Positions 1 through 11,179 of a stretch of DNA of 64,000 nucleotides are shown piece after piece. Each line of letters starts with the position of its first letter. Position 1 is the first letter of the stretch. The stretch is from positions 7,874,001-7,938,000 of the forward strand of contig NC_083870.1 in NCBI RefSeq assembly GCF_032452875.1, given 5' to 3'. Origin of the DNA: Bos javanicus. Taxonomy: Eukaryota; Chordata; Mammalia; Artiodactyla; Bovidae. Below the pieces are notes generated by a model. It was given only the letters and a program-made list of their open reading frames with translations, searched no databases and was not told the origin of the DNA. The translations under genes and the position numbers were made by a program.

Positions 1-508
1 GGAGACCCACACAAATCCCTTTCTGTCTCTAAAACTATAACACAGGACTTTGAAGGTATAAACTCATCAGAAACAGAACTGAAAACCTTTTAAATTTTAA
101 CTTTCAATTCATGATGAATAATTAGGGTTGTAATTATTGACCCTTAAATGTGCCAAAGAGTTTAGTACCAAAATAACCTTGTGCTGAAATATGCGTTGTG
201 TGGGTTTACATGAAAAGCTAAGGATGACTAAATCCACTTCCAAAAGTCAACCTCAAAGCAGTAAATAGCAGATTTCTACTTCCCTACTGAAATCTGTGAG
301 GCGAAGGAAGAGATGAGAGGGAAGGCCTTGGGGTTACAAACTGCTCAGATGTGCAGGTTGAGATTGACGTGTCAGCTACCACACTTTATAAACCACAGCG
401 AAACACAGGGATGAAACAGAGGTGGCTTAAGGAAGGTCTCCACGTGACGGGAGCAGGAGAAACCAGAGGTGGATGTGCCTGGAGAGGGGACTGTAGCCAC
501 CCCCTCCC
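1..508. other. Downstream flank of FCRLB, no gene seen
   Basis: AT-rich from 1 to 300, then moderately GC-rich near the FCRLB stop. It probably includes part of the FCRLB 3-prime untranslated region. No exon, RNA gene or clear repeat was recognised. Confidence 0.5.
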
Positions 509-897
509 TCAGCTCTCCACAGTAGTGGTCTCAGGGGTTCCCTGACTCACAGCCGAGTGGGAAGTGGGGGTCTCGACTGTGTGCCCTGGCAAAGACTGTG
601 TCTCCTTTAATTCCAGGACCACCCGGCTGAGGAGGCCTTGGAGCAGCTGCATTTCTCGGAGCAGAAGCGCCACGTCGGGTTTTAGGGCGCCAGCGGTTTG
701 TTGCAAGGGTGTCGGTGGCGCACACGCTGGTGGCCCAGCGGTGGGGGCTCCGCCCGCGGGGAACTGCGGCCCCGCTGAGGTGACATTCGGGACGGAGGGG
801 ACCGACGGGACCGATCTGGACACCGGGGGCTTTCTGAAGGAAAGCGGCTGGTTACCGGGGTCCGGGGCGGTGGTGGACGCCAAGTCCAAGGGAGAAC
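509..897 (-). CDS. FCRLB: FCRLB exon 6, Pro-rich and Leu-rich C-terminal tail
   Basis: Acceptor TTCGCAG, then GSPLDLASTTAPD continuing through a Pro/Ser/Thr-rich segment and a Leu-rich helix to the end PETTTVES and stop. It is the last coding exon. I see no AATAAA on the minus strand between 508 and 1, so the polyadenylation site is probably outside the window or uses a variant signal. Confidence 0.93.
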
Positions 898-3800
898 CTG
901 CGAACACAGCACACACAGAAACGCTCGGCTGAAATCATTCTCTCATGGCCTGAGGCGGGAAAAGGGGGCGAAGGACTGAAGGACGGGCCGGGCTGGGGAG
1001 GCGAGTGGGGATGTCGAGGAAGCGGGAAATGAGCTGGAGGGGTGAGGGAGGCAGGGGTGTGGGAGGCGGTGGAGCGGGACGGCGGGGCAGGAGAGCGGGT
1101 GGGGAGTGACGGGCGTTTCCGGAAGGCGTGGGCGGAGGCTGGGCGGCCGGGGCTGCCCGCCCGGAAGGCTTCGGGAAGGGCCGTCACTCACCGCGGCCCG
1201 GGAGTTGCAGCCATGGGCTGCGTTTCCGGACGCTGCGGGTGGCTGTAGCCGCCTCGCACCAGTACGATTCCAGCTCCTCGACCTCCGGCTCGGGGACCGT
1301 GTACTCCGCATCCCAGTCGTAGCGGCGCACGGGCCGACTGTACTTGTAGAAGGCGAACTGCAGCGGCGTGTCGCGCTTCTGCGGATGCAGGCGCGTCTCG
1401 CAGCGCAAGACCACTCCTCCGAAGGCCCCGCCGCGAGCCTCCACCCGGCCTATCACCCTCAGCGCGGGCGCCTGGAACAGCTCTGCGGAAGCGGGGGCCC
1501 AGTGGCCAAAGGTGCACTTTAGGCCGGCGCAAGGGTCCCAGGGAACCGGGCCCAGCTTTGTAGTCCCACGACCCCTCTCCCGCTCCGGTTTCCCACGAGG
1601 ACCTCTAACCCACCAGGGAGGAGATTGTGTGTACACTTGAAGGGAGGAAAGTCTTTGAAAATGTGGGAGACGAGTCCACGAGGGAAGGGGAAAGCTTGAA
1701 TGGAGCGGCACCAAGTCAGACACCTCGAGTCACTCCCCGACTGACATCCAGCTCTGATCCTTCAGCCTAGAAGGGGTCTCAGGACGCCTGGAAGCAGTTC
1801 CCTCGCCCCAGTCCCACCGTGATCCCATTTACTGCCACTGTCATTCTGGCTGGGGCTGCGGAGAGAGCTTCCCCCTACATGGGTGCCTACCCAGAGAAAG
1901 AAGCCAGGACCCCTGCCCCCACCCAGGCTTAAAGATCAAGTGCGACTTCACACTAAGAAGGAGAGGAGAACGTGCTCGTGGTCCCGCAGAGAAATCCCCA
2001 GCTTGCCAGCTACTATAACTCTCGCCCCTTCATTTCCCCGCCGGGTTTCTGTCCCAGAATTTCCCAAGGCTTGTTTGTCTCCCTCCCCGGCCCCGTCTCC
2101 CCCACCTTGCACGGTCACGGCCACCTTGGCGGAGAACATGGGCGCGCTTTCCACGGGAATGCGCATGGTGCCGGAGCACTGGTAGCGCCCGCTGTCGCTG
2201 GCGCGGGCCTGGGGTACCGTGTAGTTGGCGCTGGAGTGGAAGTAGCGCACGGGTTGGCCGTCGTGGTAGTAGTGAAGTTTATAGACGATCTTATCGTACC
2301 AGCCGCGACAGCGCATGACCAGCGGCTCGCCCTCGAACACCGCAGCATAGGGCACTTGCAGGATCAGCCAGTCTACGACAGTCAGCACAAACAGCCTGAT
2401 TCCAAGAGAAAGTCCAGCCCTAGGGGTGACCCATTCTTCTCCACCTCCGTGCTCGCTTCTTCCTACCCCTTTCCCCCCACCAATCCCCTTCTCCCTTCCT
2501 GGACACCCCAGGAGCCTCAGATGGTGAGTGGCAAGGGGAAGGGGAAGGCCAACCTTAGGTATTGATGGCTGAGACTTGGTTCCAGCCTCAAAGAGTAGTG
2601 TCCGTCAGAATCCAGTTTAAACGCCTTAAGATGGCATCAAGGCCTTCCTGACCTGGCCCCTGCTTACCTTTTCAGCACCATCTCAGGATTCTCCCCTGCC
2701 CCGTGTCTCCTTTTCCGCCTTACAATGCAGGCTAATTCCATACATACTGTACTGCTGGGAGAACTGGCACTGCCCAGAGCCTTAGTACATGCCAAGAAGA
2801 CCTCTTCACCTACTTTAGTTGAGGCCTATTATCCTGCAGGTCTGAACTTAGATCTTATCTCCTCCAGAAAACATACCTGAGGGCCTCCCACCCCCCGAGG
2901 ACAGCCTTAGGCACCTTCTGCGGTACCCTTATTTACCTGATCATCATACTAGCTAACGTTTACACAGCCCTCAGTTCAGTTCAGTTCAGTTCAGTCACTC
3001 AGTCGTGTCTGACTCTTTGCGACCCCATGAATCGCAGCATGCCAGGCCTCCCTGTCCATCACCAACTCCCAGAGTTCACTCAGACTCACGTCCATCTAGT
3101 CGGTGATGCCATCCAGCCATCTCATCCTCTGTCGTCCCCTTCTCCTCCTGCCCCCAATCCCTCCCAGCATCGGAGTCTTTTCCAATGAGTCAATTCTTCG
3201 CATGAGGTGGCCAAAGTACTGCTAAATGCCACTTTAGGTGTTTTACATGGAGAAAAAATTCTGCAAGTAATAGCCACGATCTCTATGGTACTCTCGGTTC
3301 TGTAAGCAGTAACTACTGTCTATCATATTCAGTATCTTATCTGTGCTTGCTATCAGTTTCCAAACAAGAAACCATGGAGTGTGGATGAGAGTTGGACCAT
3401 AAAGAAGGCTGAGCACCGAAGAATTGATGCTTTCGAATTGTGTTGGAGAAGACTCTTGAGAGTCCTTAGGACTGCAAGGAGATCAAACCGGTCAGTCCTA
3501 AAAGAAATCAACACTGAATATTCATTGGAAGGACTGCTGCTGAAGTTGAAGCTCCAATACTTTGGCCACCACCTAATTCGAAGAGCTGTCTCATTGGCAA
3601 AGACCTTGATGCTGGGAAAGATTAAGGGGAAGAGGAGAAGCAGGCGGCAGAAGATGAGACAGTTAGATAGCACTACTGACTCAATGGACATGAGTTTGAG
3701 CAAACTCTGGGAGATAGTGAAGGACAGGGAAGCCTGGCGTGCTGCAGTCCCATGGGGTTGCAAGTAGTCTGACGTGACTTAGAGACTGAGCAACGAATGG

Positions 3801-5454
3801 GTATGAAGTGTAAATGCTAATCTGAACATTGAGTGATAACCTTTTAAATTCTGAATAGAAAATATACCCTACCAGGCTAAAATGACAAAATATTCCCTAC
3901 AAAGTAGCCAATCCTGTGCCCTAATGAACAAATTACTGTTACTTCTCTTATTCTGTTTGGAAGCTCTTTATGTCTTCCCAGGAAATTAGTTTCTTCTTGA
4001 CTCGTGTGTGTGTGTGTGTAATAAAAGTGCTTTGTTCATCTGCTTTTTTCTTTGACAACCTCTCATAATTCATTTTTAATCTTCACAATAACCGAATAGA
4101 TGGACACTCTTATTGTCCCTATTTTACTAATGGGAGGCACAAAGAAGCATCACTCTGTTCAAACAAGAGTAATCCCCCAGTTGCAGGCAACCTGTCCAGG
4201 GAACCTCACTTTTCCTGCTTTGCACTGCCCTATCCCTTCCTGCCCAACCCTCTTTCTCAAAAGTATTCAGTATCCCAGGTCCTTAGACTCTCTTCTCTTC
4301 TGAGCTAGTAAATGAACAGAAATGTTTATTTACTGTCCACTGGCAGGATGGTAAAGGGACCTTTGAGGCTATGCAAGCCTTACTGCATCTCTCACATAGT
4401 GCCAGGCAGACTCAGTATAACCCCTCTCTTCCTACCCCAATCAGAGTGGCCCCGTGTCCTCTCCCACAGGAGGGGCAGCCTTGCCAGGGGACGTGTGCGC
4501 TGCCCCTCCAGTGTTTAGACACTCACCATTAGATACAGAGAGGTGGATGGGGTCACTGACGGGTGCTCCGCGTGTCTGGCATCTATACACCCCTGGCGTG
4601 TGCACCTCGATGCTCTTCTTATAAGAAGGCAGGAGTAGGTGGCCCAAATACCAGAGAGTACTAATGGGTCGAAGCTCCAGGAGCAGCGGGTGGTACCCAT
4701 CACACCGCAAGGTTACCTTTTCCCCTTTGAAGATTGTGGTCCAGGGTGGGTGCAGAGACAATATGGGCTTCTCTGGAGTAGCTGGGGGAGAGGGTATGGG
4801 AGGCAGCAATGTGAAAAAGAGAATCAAGGTGAGGTGCCCAAGGATGAGATCTCAGGTTAGAAAATATCAGAAAATGCCAGTTTCCAGGACCCAGGTTACT
4901 AGTCCGTCTCTGGGAGAGGAGAGACCACACTGGGCTATCAACTAGTCCCTTGGTGAGCACCCATGTCTAAGTGCCAGGCCTGCTGGCAAACTGAGTCACA
5001 GGGATTGAGAAGCCATGAGAAGAGACGCTACCCTGGAACAGCTAAGAAGTGGAGAGTACCCAGGCAGGTCACTTGGGATGGTTGGAGTAGAAGTCACAGA
5101 AAATTGGGATGAGGGATGTGTAAGACTCACCAGCTTGTCCACTGCTTGGAACTACAAAACAAGAAAGAAGGAGGAGAATGTTGGCAATGAAAGGAAAAGG
5201 GGGCCTCTCTTGACCATAGGAAAGATTCAACAAATCCCAAGACGTGTTTTTCTTCTGCCTTTAGTTCCCTCAACTCTGAGAAAGCCCCTTTCCTCTTTTC
5301 CTCTCCAAAAATAGATAACAAACTGAGGACTGAATATCTCCCCCAACACACATATACACCCTGACTCCCACTCTTCCCCATACCTAAAGTTCTTAGGCCA
5401 GTGTTGCCTCACTGAGGACTCACCCAGGAACAGAAGGACTGTTAGCTCCCACAT
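509..5454 (-). CDS. FCRLB: FCRLB, Fc receptor-like B (complete, 6 coding exons)
   Basis: Secretory-pathway Ig-family protein related to Fc receptors; the family member is known as an intracellular B-lineage protein without a membrane anchor. Coding exons joined in order are 5454-5424, 5151-5131, 4781-4527, 2372-2106, 1482-1192 and 897-509. All introns are phase 1 with GT/AG ends, giving 417 codons (human protein about 426). Residues 1-17 are signal peptide, 18-102 Ig1, 103-191 Ig2, 192-288 Ig3, each with its cysteine pair (for example RCDGY and YRCQT; LRCET and YWCEA). Residues 289-417 are Pro/Ser/Thr-rich followed by a Leu-rich amphipathic stretch (ALLLREMQLLQGLLSRVVLE, about 361-390). There is no transmembrane helix. 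The start MWEL has an A at -3 (CCACCATG) and matches the family start; an upstream in-frame ATG at 5562 lacks family support. Identification rests on near-identity with FCRLB as I remember it. Confidence 0.95.
640..1500. promoter_or_regulatory. CpG-rich stretch over FCRLB exons 5 and 6
   Basis: CG dinucleotides are frequent here (clusters near 690-860, 1060-1210 and 1240-1470), unlike the AT-rich intergenic sequence. The stretch covers coding exons at the 3-prime end of the gene, so it is an intragenic CpG-rich block rather than an obvious promoter. No ratio was computed. Confidence 0.5.
1192..1482 (-). CDS. FCRLB: FCRLB exon 5, Ig domain 3
   Basis: 291 bases, phase 1, acceptor TTCCGCAG and donor GTGAGTG. 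It encodes ELFQAPALRVIG onwards with cysteines in LRCETR and YWCEA, ending WLQLPGR. The exon lies in a CpG-rich stretch. Confidence 0.95.
2106..2372 (-). CDS. FCRLB: FCRLB exon 4, Ig domain 2
   Basis: 267 bases, phase 1, acceptor TCGTAG and donor GTGGGG. It encodes DWLILQVPYAAVFEGEPLVM onwards with cysteines in MRCRGW and YQCSG, ending AVTVQ. DWLxLQ is the usual start of the second Fc receptor Ig domain. Confidence 0.95.
2600..2940 (+). repeat. L2-like fragment in FCRLB intron 3
   Basis: GGCCTTCCTGACCTGGCCCC and the following CTGCTTACC resemble the conserved 3-prime region of ancient L2 LINEs. Old and diverged; the assignment is by eye. Confidence 0.5.
2968..3224 (-). mobile_element. BovB LINE, 5-prime-truncated 3-prime end
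   Basis: Read on the minus strand it ends in the typical BovB tail of repeated TGAACTGAAC units, visible here as repeated TTCAGTTCAG at 2971-2994. Upstream it carries the end of the BovB ORF2 (MRWLDGIT-type segment). Located in FCRLB intron 3. Confidence 0.9.
3371..3800 (+). mobile_element. BovB LINE fragment (ORF2 C-terminus)
   Basis: Encodes a partial BovB ORF2 end on the plus strand (SWTIKKAEHRRIDAFELC, then RRLLRVLRTARRSN and LKLKLQYFGH), followed by the BovB 3-prime end near GACTGAGCAACG. Older than the copy at 2968-3224, to which it lies in opposite orientation about 150 bases away. Confidence 0.88.
4527..4781 (-). CDS. FCRLB: FCRLB exon 3, Ig domain 1
   Basis: 255 bases, phase 1 at both ends, acceptor CCCCCAG and donor GTGAGTG. 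It encodes an Ig domain starting TPEKPILSLHPPW with cysteines in LRCDGY and YRCQT, ending HLSVSN. Confidence 0.95.
5131..5151 (-). CDS. FCRLB: FCRLB 21-base signal mini-exon
   Basis: A 21-base exon between acceptor TTTTGTAG and donor GTGAGT. With the carried G it encodes VPSSGQA, completing the signal peptide. A 21-base second signal exon is a hallmark of the Fc receptor family, so this supports the gene model strongly although it is far too short for ORF detection. Confidence 0.93.
5424..5454 (-). CDS. FCRLB: FCRLB coding exon 1 (signal peptide part 1)
   Basis: 31 coding bases encode MWELTVLLFL plus the first base of the next codon, then the donor GTGAGT. Five-prime untranslated exons probably lie at higher coordinates but cannot be placed. 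Confidence 0.9.
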
Positions 5455-5900
5455 GGTGGATCTACCAGCAGCAGCTGCAGAGCAACGGAGATGCCCTGAC
5501 ATGGGATGGGAGAAGAAACAGAGACCAGTGACCAGTGCTGACCACTGAGCCCTGGGAGACATCGCTGCTTCTCCCAGTCATTCCTCATTTCTGAACACGG
5601 TGGACTGGAGGGAGCAGGAGATAGGCTGGATATGTGTCAACTCTCAGATGCCCCAGCACCAGACACTGTCCCACCTGCTACGCCTAAACCACCTCACATC
5701 TCAGGCCAGCCCCACCTCCTGTAGAGAAAGCCTTTGTTCCCTTTGCAGCCCAAGAAAGCCACATAGAACCCCAGGCTCTGCCTGCCACCTTCAGGCTCCC
5801 AGCAACATCCCACTCCCATCTCACTCCTTTCCTATCCAGGAAGGTCCCATAAGCCTCAAATGAGAAAGACATCTTCATGTCCTCAGGATCCACACAGGAC
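5455..5900 (-). other. FCRLB: FCRLB upstream flank
   Basis: Single-copy-looking sequence immediately 5-prime of the FCRLB start, expected to hold 5-prime untranslated sequence and promoter elements. No TATA box or clear splice junction of a 5-prime exon could be fixed. Confidence 0.4.
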
Positions 5901-5901
5901 A

Positions 5902-6250
5902 GGGACTTCCTTGGTAGTCCAGTGGATAAAACTCCATACTCCCAAAGCAGGTGGCCTGGATTCGATCCTTGGTTGGGGAATTAGATCCTGCTTACTACAA
6001 CCTAAGTGGCTTAGATGGTAAAGAATCTGCCTGCAATGTGGGAGACCTGGGTTCTATCCCTGGATGGGGAAGATCCCCTGGAGAAGGAAATGGCTGCCCA
6101 CTCCAATATTCTTGCCTGGAGAATTCCATGGGGTCACAAGGAGTTGGACATGACTGAGCGACTAACATTTTCACTTCACTTTGCTGCAACTAAAGATCAC
6201 TTGTGCCCCAACGAAGACCCAGTGCAGCCAAATAAATAAATAAAAATATT
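5902..6250 (+). mobile_element. CHR-type tRNA-derived SINE split by a Bov-tA insertion
   Basis: Starts GGGACTTCCTTGGTAGTCCA, typical of cetartiodactyl CHR SINEs, and ends in AATAAATAAATAAAAATA. The middle (about 6008-6182) is a separate Bov-tA SINE beginning GGCTTAGATGGTAAAGAATC and ending at the TGACTGAGCGACTAAC region. The CHR sequence resumes at GCTGCAACTAAAGATCAC. The Bov-tA is therefore the younger insertion. Confidence 0.85.
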
Positions 6251-7860
6251 TTTTAAAAAATAGATCCACCCTGGACTATTCTGCTCACTTCCCAGTGATA
6301 GGCATTGGTGGGAAGTGAGATTGACATCGGGTTCTGTATACCTGGAAGTCACGTCCTTCCCTGGGTGAATAGACAGAAGAGTATGATTCATCAACCACCT
6401 TCTGTGTCACTGTCTTACAGTGTCACAGTCAAGAGGAGAAATGTTTATGTGTTTCCTCTTTATCTCCTTTCCTGGAAACTTAAACCTCAAAAATTAGAAA
6501 ACCCTTCCTTCCCACCTATCCCAAAGATCTTCTCTATAACATATCCACTCACTTGGCTTTCCTTCCTTCTCTCTGTCCCCAGCCATGCCCCAGTTCTAAT
6601 AATCCTTACCTGTGTTAGAAAAGTCACTGCATCAACCCCTCGGAAGCTTCTCAGACCTGACCTCTCGCCTCTACTTCTTGTGCTTTTCAGCCGTGTGATC
6701 ATACCCTGAGCAGTGGGGAACCTGAATTCTCCTGTAAATACTTAATGAATTTTCCAACCTGATAGTATGTCTCCTTGGACAGTGTTCGGTCCTCGTCTGT
6801 GACTGTTTAGTACTAGGGTACCTCCTTCCTTTGGAACTCTGGCAGGAAGGAGATAGATGATCAAACCCTGTGAGGGTTTAAGACGGTCTCTTCCCCCCTT
6901 CCTTGCTGATGCCCAAAGTTTCACTCTAAGAATTTCCTCGTAGTTTCTCTTAATATGCTAGCCTTTGTTAAAAATGCAGATGCCCCTTAGGGAAATGCGA
7001 TTGATCCTTTAAATTAAGCTGGTCACTTCAGATCCTGCTTTGAGAACACGTTTTGATAGAAGAGAGATAGAATTATATGGGTCTGAAAACCAGGGAGGTA
7101 ATTGATAAGGTGTTCAGGAGTGGGGGGAGGAGAGGACGAGACACCAGGAACAGAGACTATAAACTGCCCGCTTTAGGAGGGCCCAGCTAGGCAGTGTTCC
7201 CAGCTTCTCCCAACGTGCCTGATGCCTCATCCGGGGCCAACGTGAGCCTCCGCACATCATCCACAATCTGTACCAGGCCACCACCTTTATGATAAGAATG
7301 TAATGCACCCCTCAGCTCTTCCCTAAATCTACCCAAGTTGACTCTATTTTCTCTTCCTATCACTCAGAATACAAATCTCAGCCTCTTCCCCCAGATTCCA
7401 CGAAAAAACTTGATTACACTCAAAATTCATGAGGTGTACAATCTTCCCTGAAAATCTCTAGAATCACCCATAGGGTTCATATCATATAGCGCTCAAGTTT
7501 TGGCTTGAAGAATCTCCCACCCAGCATTTCTTCATTCCAGGCTTTCTTCTGCACTTTCCTAAATTGGATCTTCTTCTCCATCCAGGACTTTTTCCTGAAG
7601 AATTTCTAATTCTTTACTATGCACACCTTTACTACGCAGAGAAAATTAGCAATGATCATTTATTACCTGAGCAATTCTGTGAAGCCTATCATGACATCAC
7701 TTCTGGACAAGATATACCATTATCTGCTAAGAATTCTGAGAAATAAGACGCTTTCAGTGATGACAGTGGGATGCTGCTGCTGTTGGTATCAATGGAGACA
7801 CAGCTTATTTCAGTGGGTGCTGCAGCCCTGAGCATGCAGCAGGCACAACACCATGTGCCT
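6251..7860. other. Intergenic sequence without recognised gene
   Basis: About 1.6 kb without a supported exon or repeat family. Short ORFs here show no family resemblance. Confidence 0.4.
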
Positions 7861-7864
7861 CACA

Positions 7865-8022
7865 GATATTACTTTATTTATTTATTAAAAATATTTATTT
7901 ATTTGTCTGTGCCAAGTCTTAGCTGCAGCATGTGGGATCTAGTTCCCTGACCAGGGATCGAACCAGGCCCCTTGCGTTGGGAGCTCAGAGTCTTAGCCGT
8001 GGACCATCAGGAAAGACCATAT
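7865..8022 (-). mobile_element. tRNA-derived SINE (CHR-like) fragment
   Basis: On the plus strand it begins with an A/T-rich tail (TTTATTTATTTATTAAAAAT), followed by ATGTGGGATCTAGTTCCCTG and the tRNA-like box region ending near ACCATCAGGAAAGACC, so the element points to the minus strand. Confidence 0.8.
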
Positions 8023-8221
8023 TACTTTAATTCCTGCAAGGGGACTTTAAGGAGGAATTATCATCTCCATTTTACATATGTTTCCTGTGGCGCTAGAACT
8101 GGAATTTGAATAGAAATCTGTCTCAACTCTAAAATCTGTTTTTCCATGCTCATAGCAGACTGTCATCTTTAGTCTTTTCAAGTCTCCTCTCTCGTTTTAT
8201 TTTTTATCTTTATTCACACTG

Positions 8222-8840
8222 GGGCTTCCCTGGTAGCTCAGATGGTAAAGAATCTACCTGCAGTGCAGGAGACCTGGGTTTAATCCCTCAAGGGGAGCGG
8301 CTACACACTCCAGTTGTTGCTGTTCATTGTCTAAGTCATGTCCAACTGTTTGTGACCCCAAGAACTGCAGCACACCAGACTTCCCTGTCCTTCACTATCT
8401 CCTGGAGTTTGTTCAAACTCATGCCCATTGAGTCAGTGATGCTATCTAACCATCTCATCCTCTGCCGCCCCCTTCTCCTCTTGCCCTCAATCTCTTCCAG
8501 CCTCAGGATCTTTTCCAACGAGTCAGCTCTTTGAATTAGGTGGCCAAAGTATTGGGGCTTCAGCTTCAGCATCAGTCCTACCAATGAATATTCAGGGTTG
8601 ATTTCCTTTAGGATTGACTTGTTTGATCTCCTTGCTGTCAAGGGACTCTCAAGAATCCTCCAGCACACAATTCAGAAGCGTTAGTTCTTTGGTAATCCCC
8701 TGGAGAACAGAATGGCTACACACTACAGTATTCTTGCCTGGAGAATTCCATGAATAGAGGAGCCTGGCAGGCCACAGTCCATGGGGTCGCAAAGAACTGG
8801 AGACAACTGGGTGACTTAATTTTTCACTTTTCACTCATAC
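8222..8840 (+). mobile_element. Bov-tA SINE interrupted by BovB
   Basis: The tRNA-Glu-like head GGGCTTCCCTGGTAGCTCAG starts at 8222 and the BovA body resumes at about 8690 (TATTCTTGCCTGGAGAATTC). The interruption at about 8311-8688 is a minus-strand BovB fragment. GGCTACACACTCCAG before it and GGCTACACACTACAG after it look like its diverged target-site duplication. Confidence 0.85.
8311..8688 (-). mobile_element. BovB LINE fragment inside a Bov-tA
   Basis: Minus-strand reading shows a decayed BovB ORF2 C-terminus (RILESPLTARRSNKSILKEI and LKPQYFGHLIQRADSLEKIL). Truncated at 5-prime; inserted in the Bov-tA at 8222-8840. Confidence 0.87.
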
Positions 8841-9039
8841 TTCTGTTCTCCTCTGCTCCACACGAACACCCACTGTGTAAACTACTTTCTAATCCTTCAT
8901 ACATGCGTATATTTACATTTGAGAAATGTTTAGTATTATTAATTTACATATATGCTATTGAGTTTTAGATATTTCTCTTTTAGAATAAAAGCCAGAGTTA
9001 AGAGGAATTTGCCTCCCCCCTCCCCTTTTTTCCTGCCTC

Positions 9040-9240
9040 AGTGATTGTGCTGAGACATCTCACCTCATCTTCTCTGACCCTTGAACTGGAATTTACATCA
9101 TCAATTCCCCCGGCTCTCGGGCCTTTGGATTCAGACTCAATTTCCCTTTCCTAGGCCTCCAGTTTGCAGATGGCAGATCATGGGACTTTTCAGCCTCCAT
9201 AATCTAGTGAGCTGATTCCTCATACTCACTTTCTCTTCTC
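9040..9240 (+). repeat. Ancient interspersed repeat, family not assigned
   Basis: The stretch with CCTTTGGATTCAGACTC and GCAGATCATGGGACTTTTCA, then CAGCCTCCATAATC, resembles a common old mammalian repeat, but I cannot name the family safely. Confidence 0.35.
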
Positions 9241-9317
9241 TCTGCCTGAGCCTCTGAAAACCACCATTCTACTCTTTGCTTCTACGAGTTTGGCGCTATC
9301 AGATTCCACACAAAAAT

Positions 9318-9468
9318 GCATGCATGCATGCTAAGTCACTCAGTCATGTCCAACTCCTTGCAACCCTATGGACTGCGGCCCGCCAGGCTCCTCTGTCCGA
9401 GGGTATTCTCCAGGCAAGAATTTTGGAATGGGTTGCCTTGTCCTCCTTCAGGGGATCTTCTTCGCACA
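9318..9468 (-). mobile_element. Bov-tA SINE fragment
   Basis: Antisense BovA body (CTAAGTCACTCAGTCATGTC, then CTCCAGGCAAGAATTTTGGA) inserted in the L1 at 9255-12060. Confidence 0.85.
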
Positions 9469-10125
9469 TAAATGAGATCATGCAATATTTGTCCCTCTTG
9501 TCTGGCTTATTTCACTCGGCACAGTGTCTTCTAAGTTCATCCATATTGTGAATGGCAAGAGTTTCTTTTCTTAAGGCTGAATAATATTCCATTACATATA
9601 TGTGTAGTACATACAACGTATCTTAGATACATTTTAATTATCCATTCACTTGTTGACATTTAGGTTATTTTCATATTTTGGCTATTGTGAATAATGCTAC
9701 AATGAACATGGGAATGCAGATATCTCTTGAGATACTGATTTCCCTTTTCACTTAGGGATATATATATATATCCCTCCCTCCTTCCCCTCCATTCGCGCCT
9801 TCCCCCTCTCTACTCTCCCCTTCCCTCCTCCATTTTCTCCTTTCCTATTCCTCCCCTTCCTGGCTTTCCCTCTCCTCTTCCACCTCTCCTTCCTCCCTGC
9901 TCCCTGGGAGCCCCCTGTTTTGGATTAGCTGGGGACCACCACCGGAGGCAGGGGAGAGGGCCCTGTGGACTACCCTCACCCCTGGCCCCAGCCCCACCAC
10001 CCAGCTCCAGAGCATCTCCCCCTTGTTGATCCTCAGGCCTTGAGGAATCCCAGCCCTCCATCCCACCAGGATCTGTGGCGAGTGGGGGCAACAGCAGCTG
10101 TGTCCCCGGGGAGGAGGGGAGGAAG

Positions 10126-11058
10126 ATTCCAGCTGAGCTCTGCTGCTGCTGCTGATTGTTGCCTTGGCCAGCCCCACCTGCCAGGTGCTCTCATCACCAC
10201 GCAGGGCTGCCATCCTGGACGACCAGACTGTGTGGGGCCACAGTGAATGTCTGGCCCTGACCCTGACCCTGGCCCGGGAGCAGATCAACAGGATCATCGA
10301 AGTCCCAGCCAAGGCCCCTGTGGAAGTAGACATCTTTGGGCTGCAGCAGGGCAGCCAGTAGAGGGCCACGGACACCATGTGTCAGATCCTGCCCAAGGGG
10401 GCCGTGTCTGTCCTGGGACCCTCCTCCAGCCCCACTTCTGTCTCCACAGTGAGCCAAATCTGTGGAGAGGAGATCCCCCACATCAAGGTGGGTCCCGAGG
10501 AGATGTCCCACCTTCAGTACCTCCGCTTTGTGTCTGGCAGCCTGTACCCCAATAACAAGGACACCAGCCTGGCCATCTCCCGGATCCCCAAGTTTTTCAA
10601 CTACCCTTCAGCCAGCCTCATCTGCGAGTGCTCATCTCAGGGCCGAATGCTTGCTGCGATTGGAGGAACTGGTGCGTGGCTTCCTCATCTCCAAGGAGAC
10701 TCTGTCCATGAGGATGCTGGATGACAGCTGGGACCCCACCCCGCTGCTCAAGGAGTTCCACAATGACAAAAGTGTCCACCATCCTCATCGACACCAACGC
10801 ATCCATCTCCCACCTCATTCTCAGTACCATCTCGAGGCTGGGAATGACCTCAGCGTTTTCAAGTACATCCTCGTCACCATGGACTTCCCCATGGTAGAAA
10901 GTCACCATGGACTTTCTACACCTGGTGGTGGAGGACTCCTCCAACATCCTGGGCTTCTCCAGGTTCAACACCTCGCAGCCCTTCGATCTCGAGTTTGTGC
11001 ACAGCCTCAAAGTGTTCTGGAGGGAGAACTGAGAAGCCAGCACCTACCCCGGCCCCGC
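10126..11058 (+). pseudogene. GRIK5: GRIK5 (kainate receptor subunit KA2) processed pseudogene, 5-prime part
   Basis: The parent encodes a kainate-type ionotropic glutamate receptor subunit of the neuronal membrane. This copy matches its signal peptide and amino-terminal ligand-like domain continuously: AAILDDQTVWGHSE, AREQINRIIEVPAKAPVEVD, MCQILPKGAVSVLGPSSSP, FFNYPSASLIC, ECLLRLEELVRGFLISKETL, DSSNILGF-type sequence, then RENxEASTYPGP. The stretch spans what is several exons in the parent, without introns, so it is a retrocopy. The start codon position reads ATT (10126), an extra base shifts the Leu run, a TAG at 10359 replaces a Tyr codon, and further frameshifts occur near 10645 and 10765. 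Homology stops near 11058, well before the channel domains. It cannot encode a receptor. Identification is from memory of the GRIK5 protein. Confidence 0.88.
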
Positions 11059-11179
11059 GGCGAGCTCGAGCCCTACCCCCAGCTCGCAGATACTTCTGGG
11101 GCCCCTTCAGGCCTCGGCCGATCATGCTCAGAACCCCTGGTATCCCTTTTGCTTTCTGAGTACATCCAGGAGGCCTCAC

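Noticed and set aside
5227..5562. Upstream ATG at 5562 as the FCRLB start
   Set aside because: It would add 36 residues before the conserved MWEL signal start, which has the better context and family agreement.
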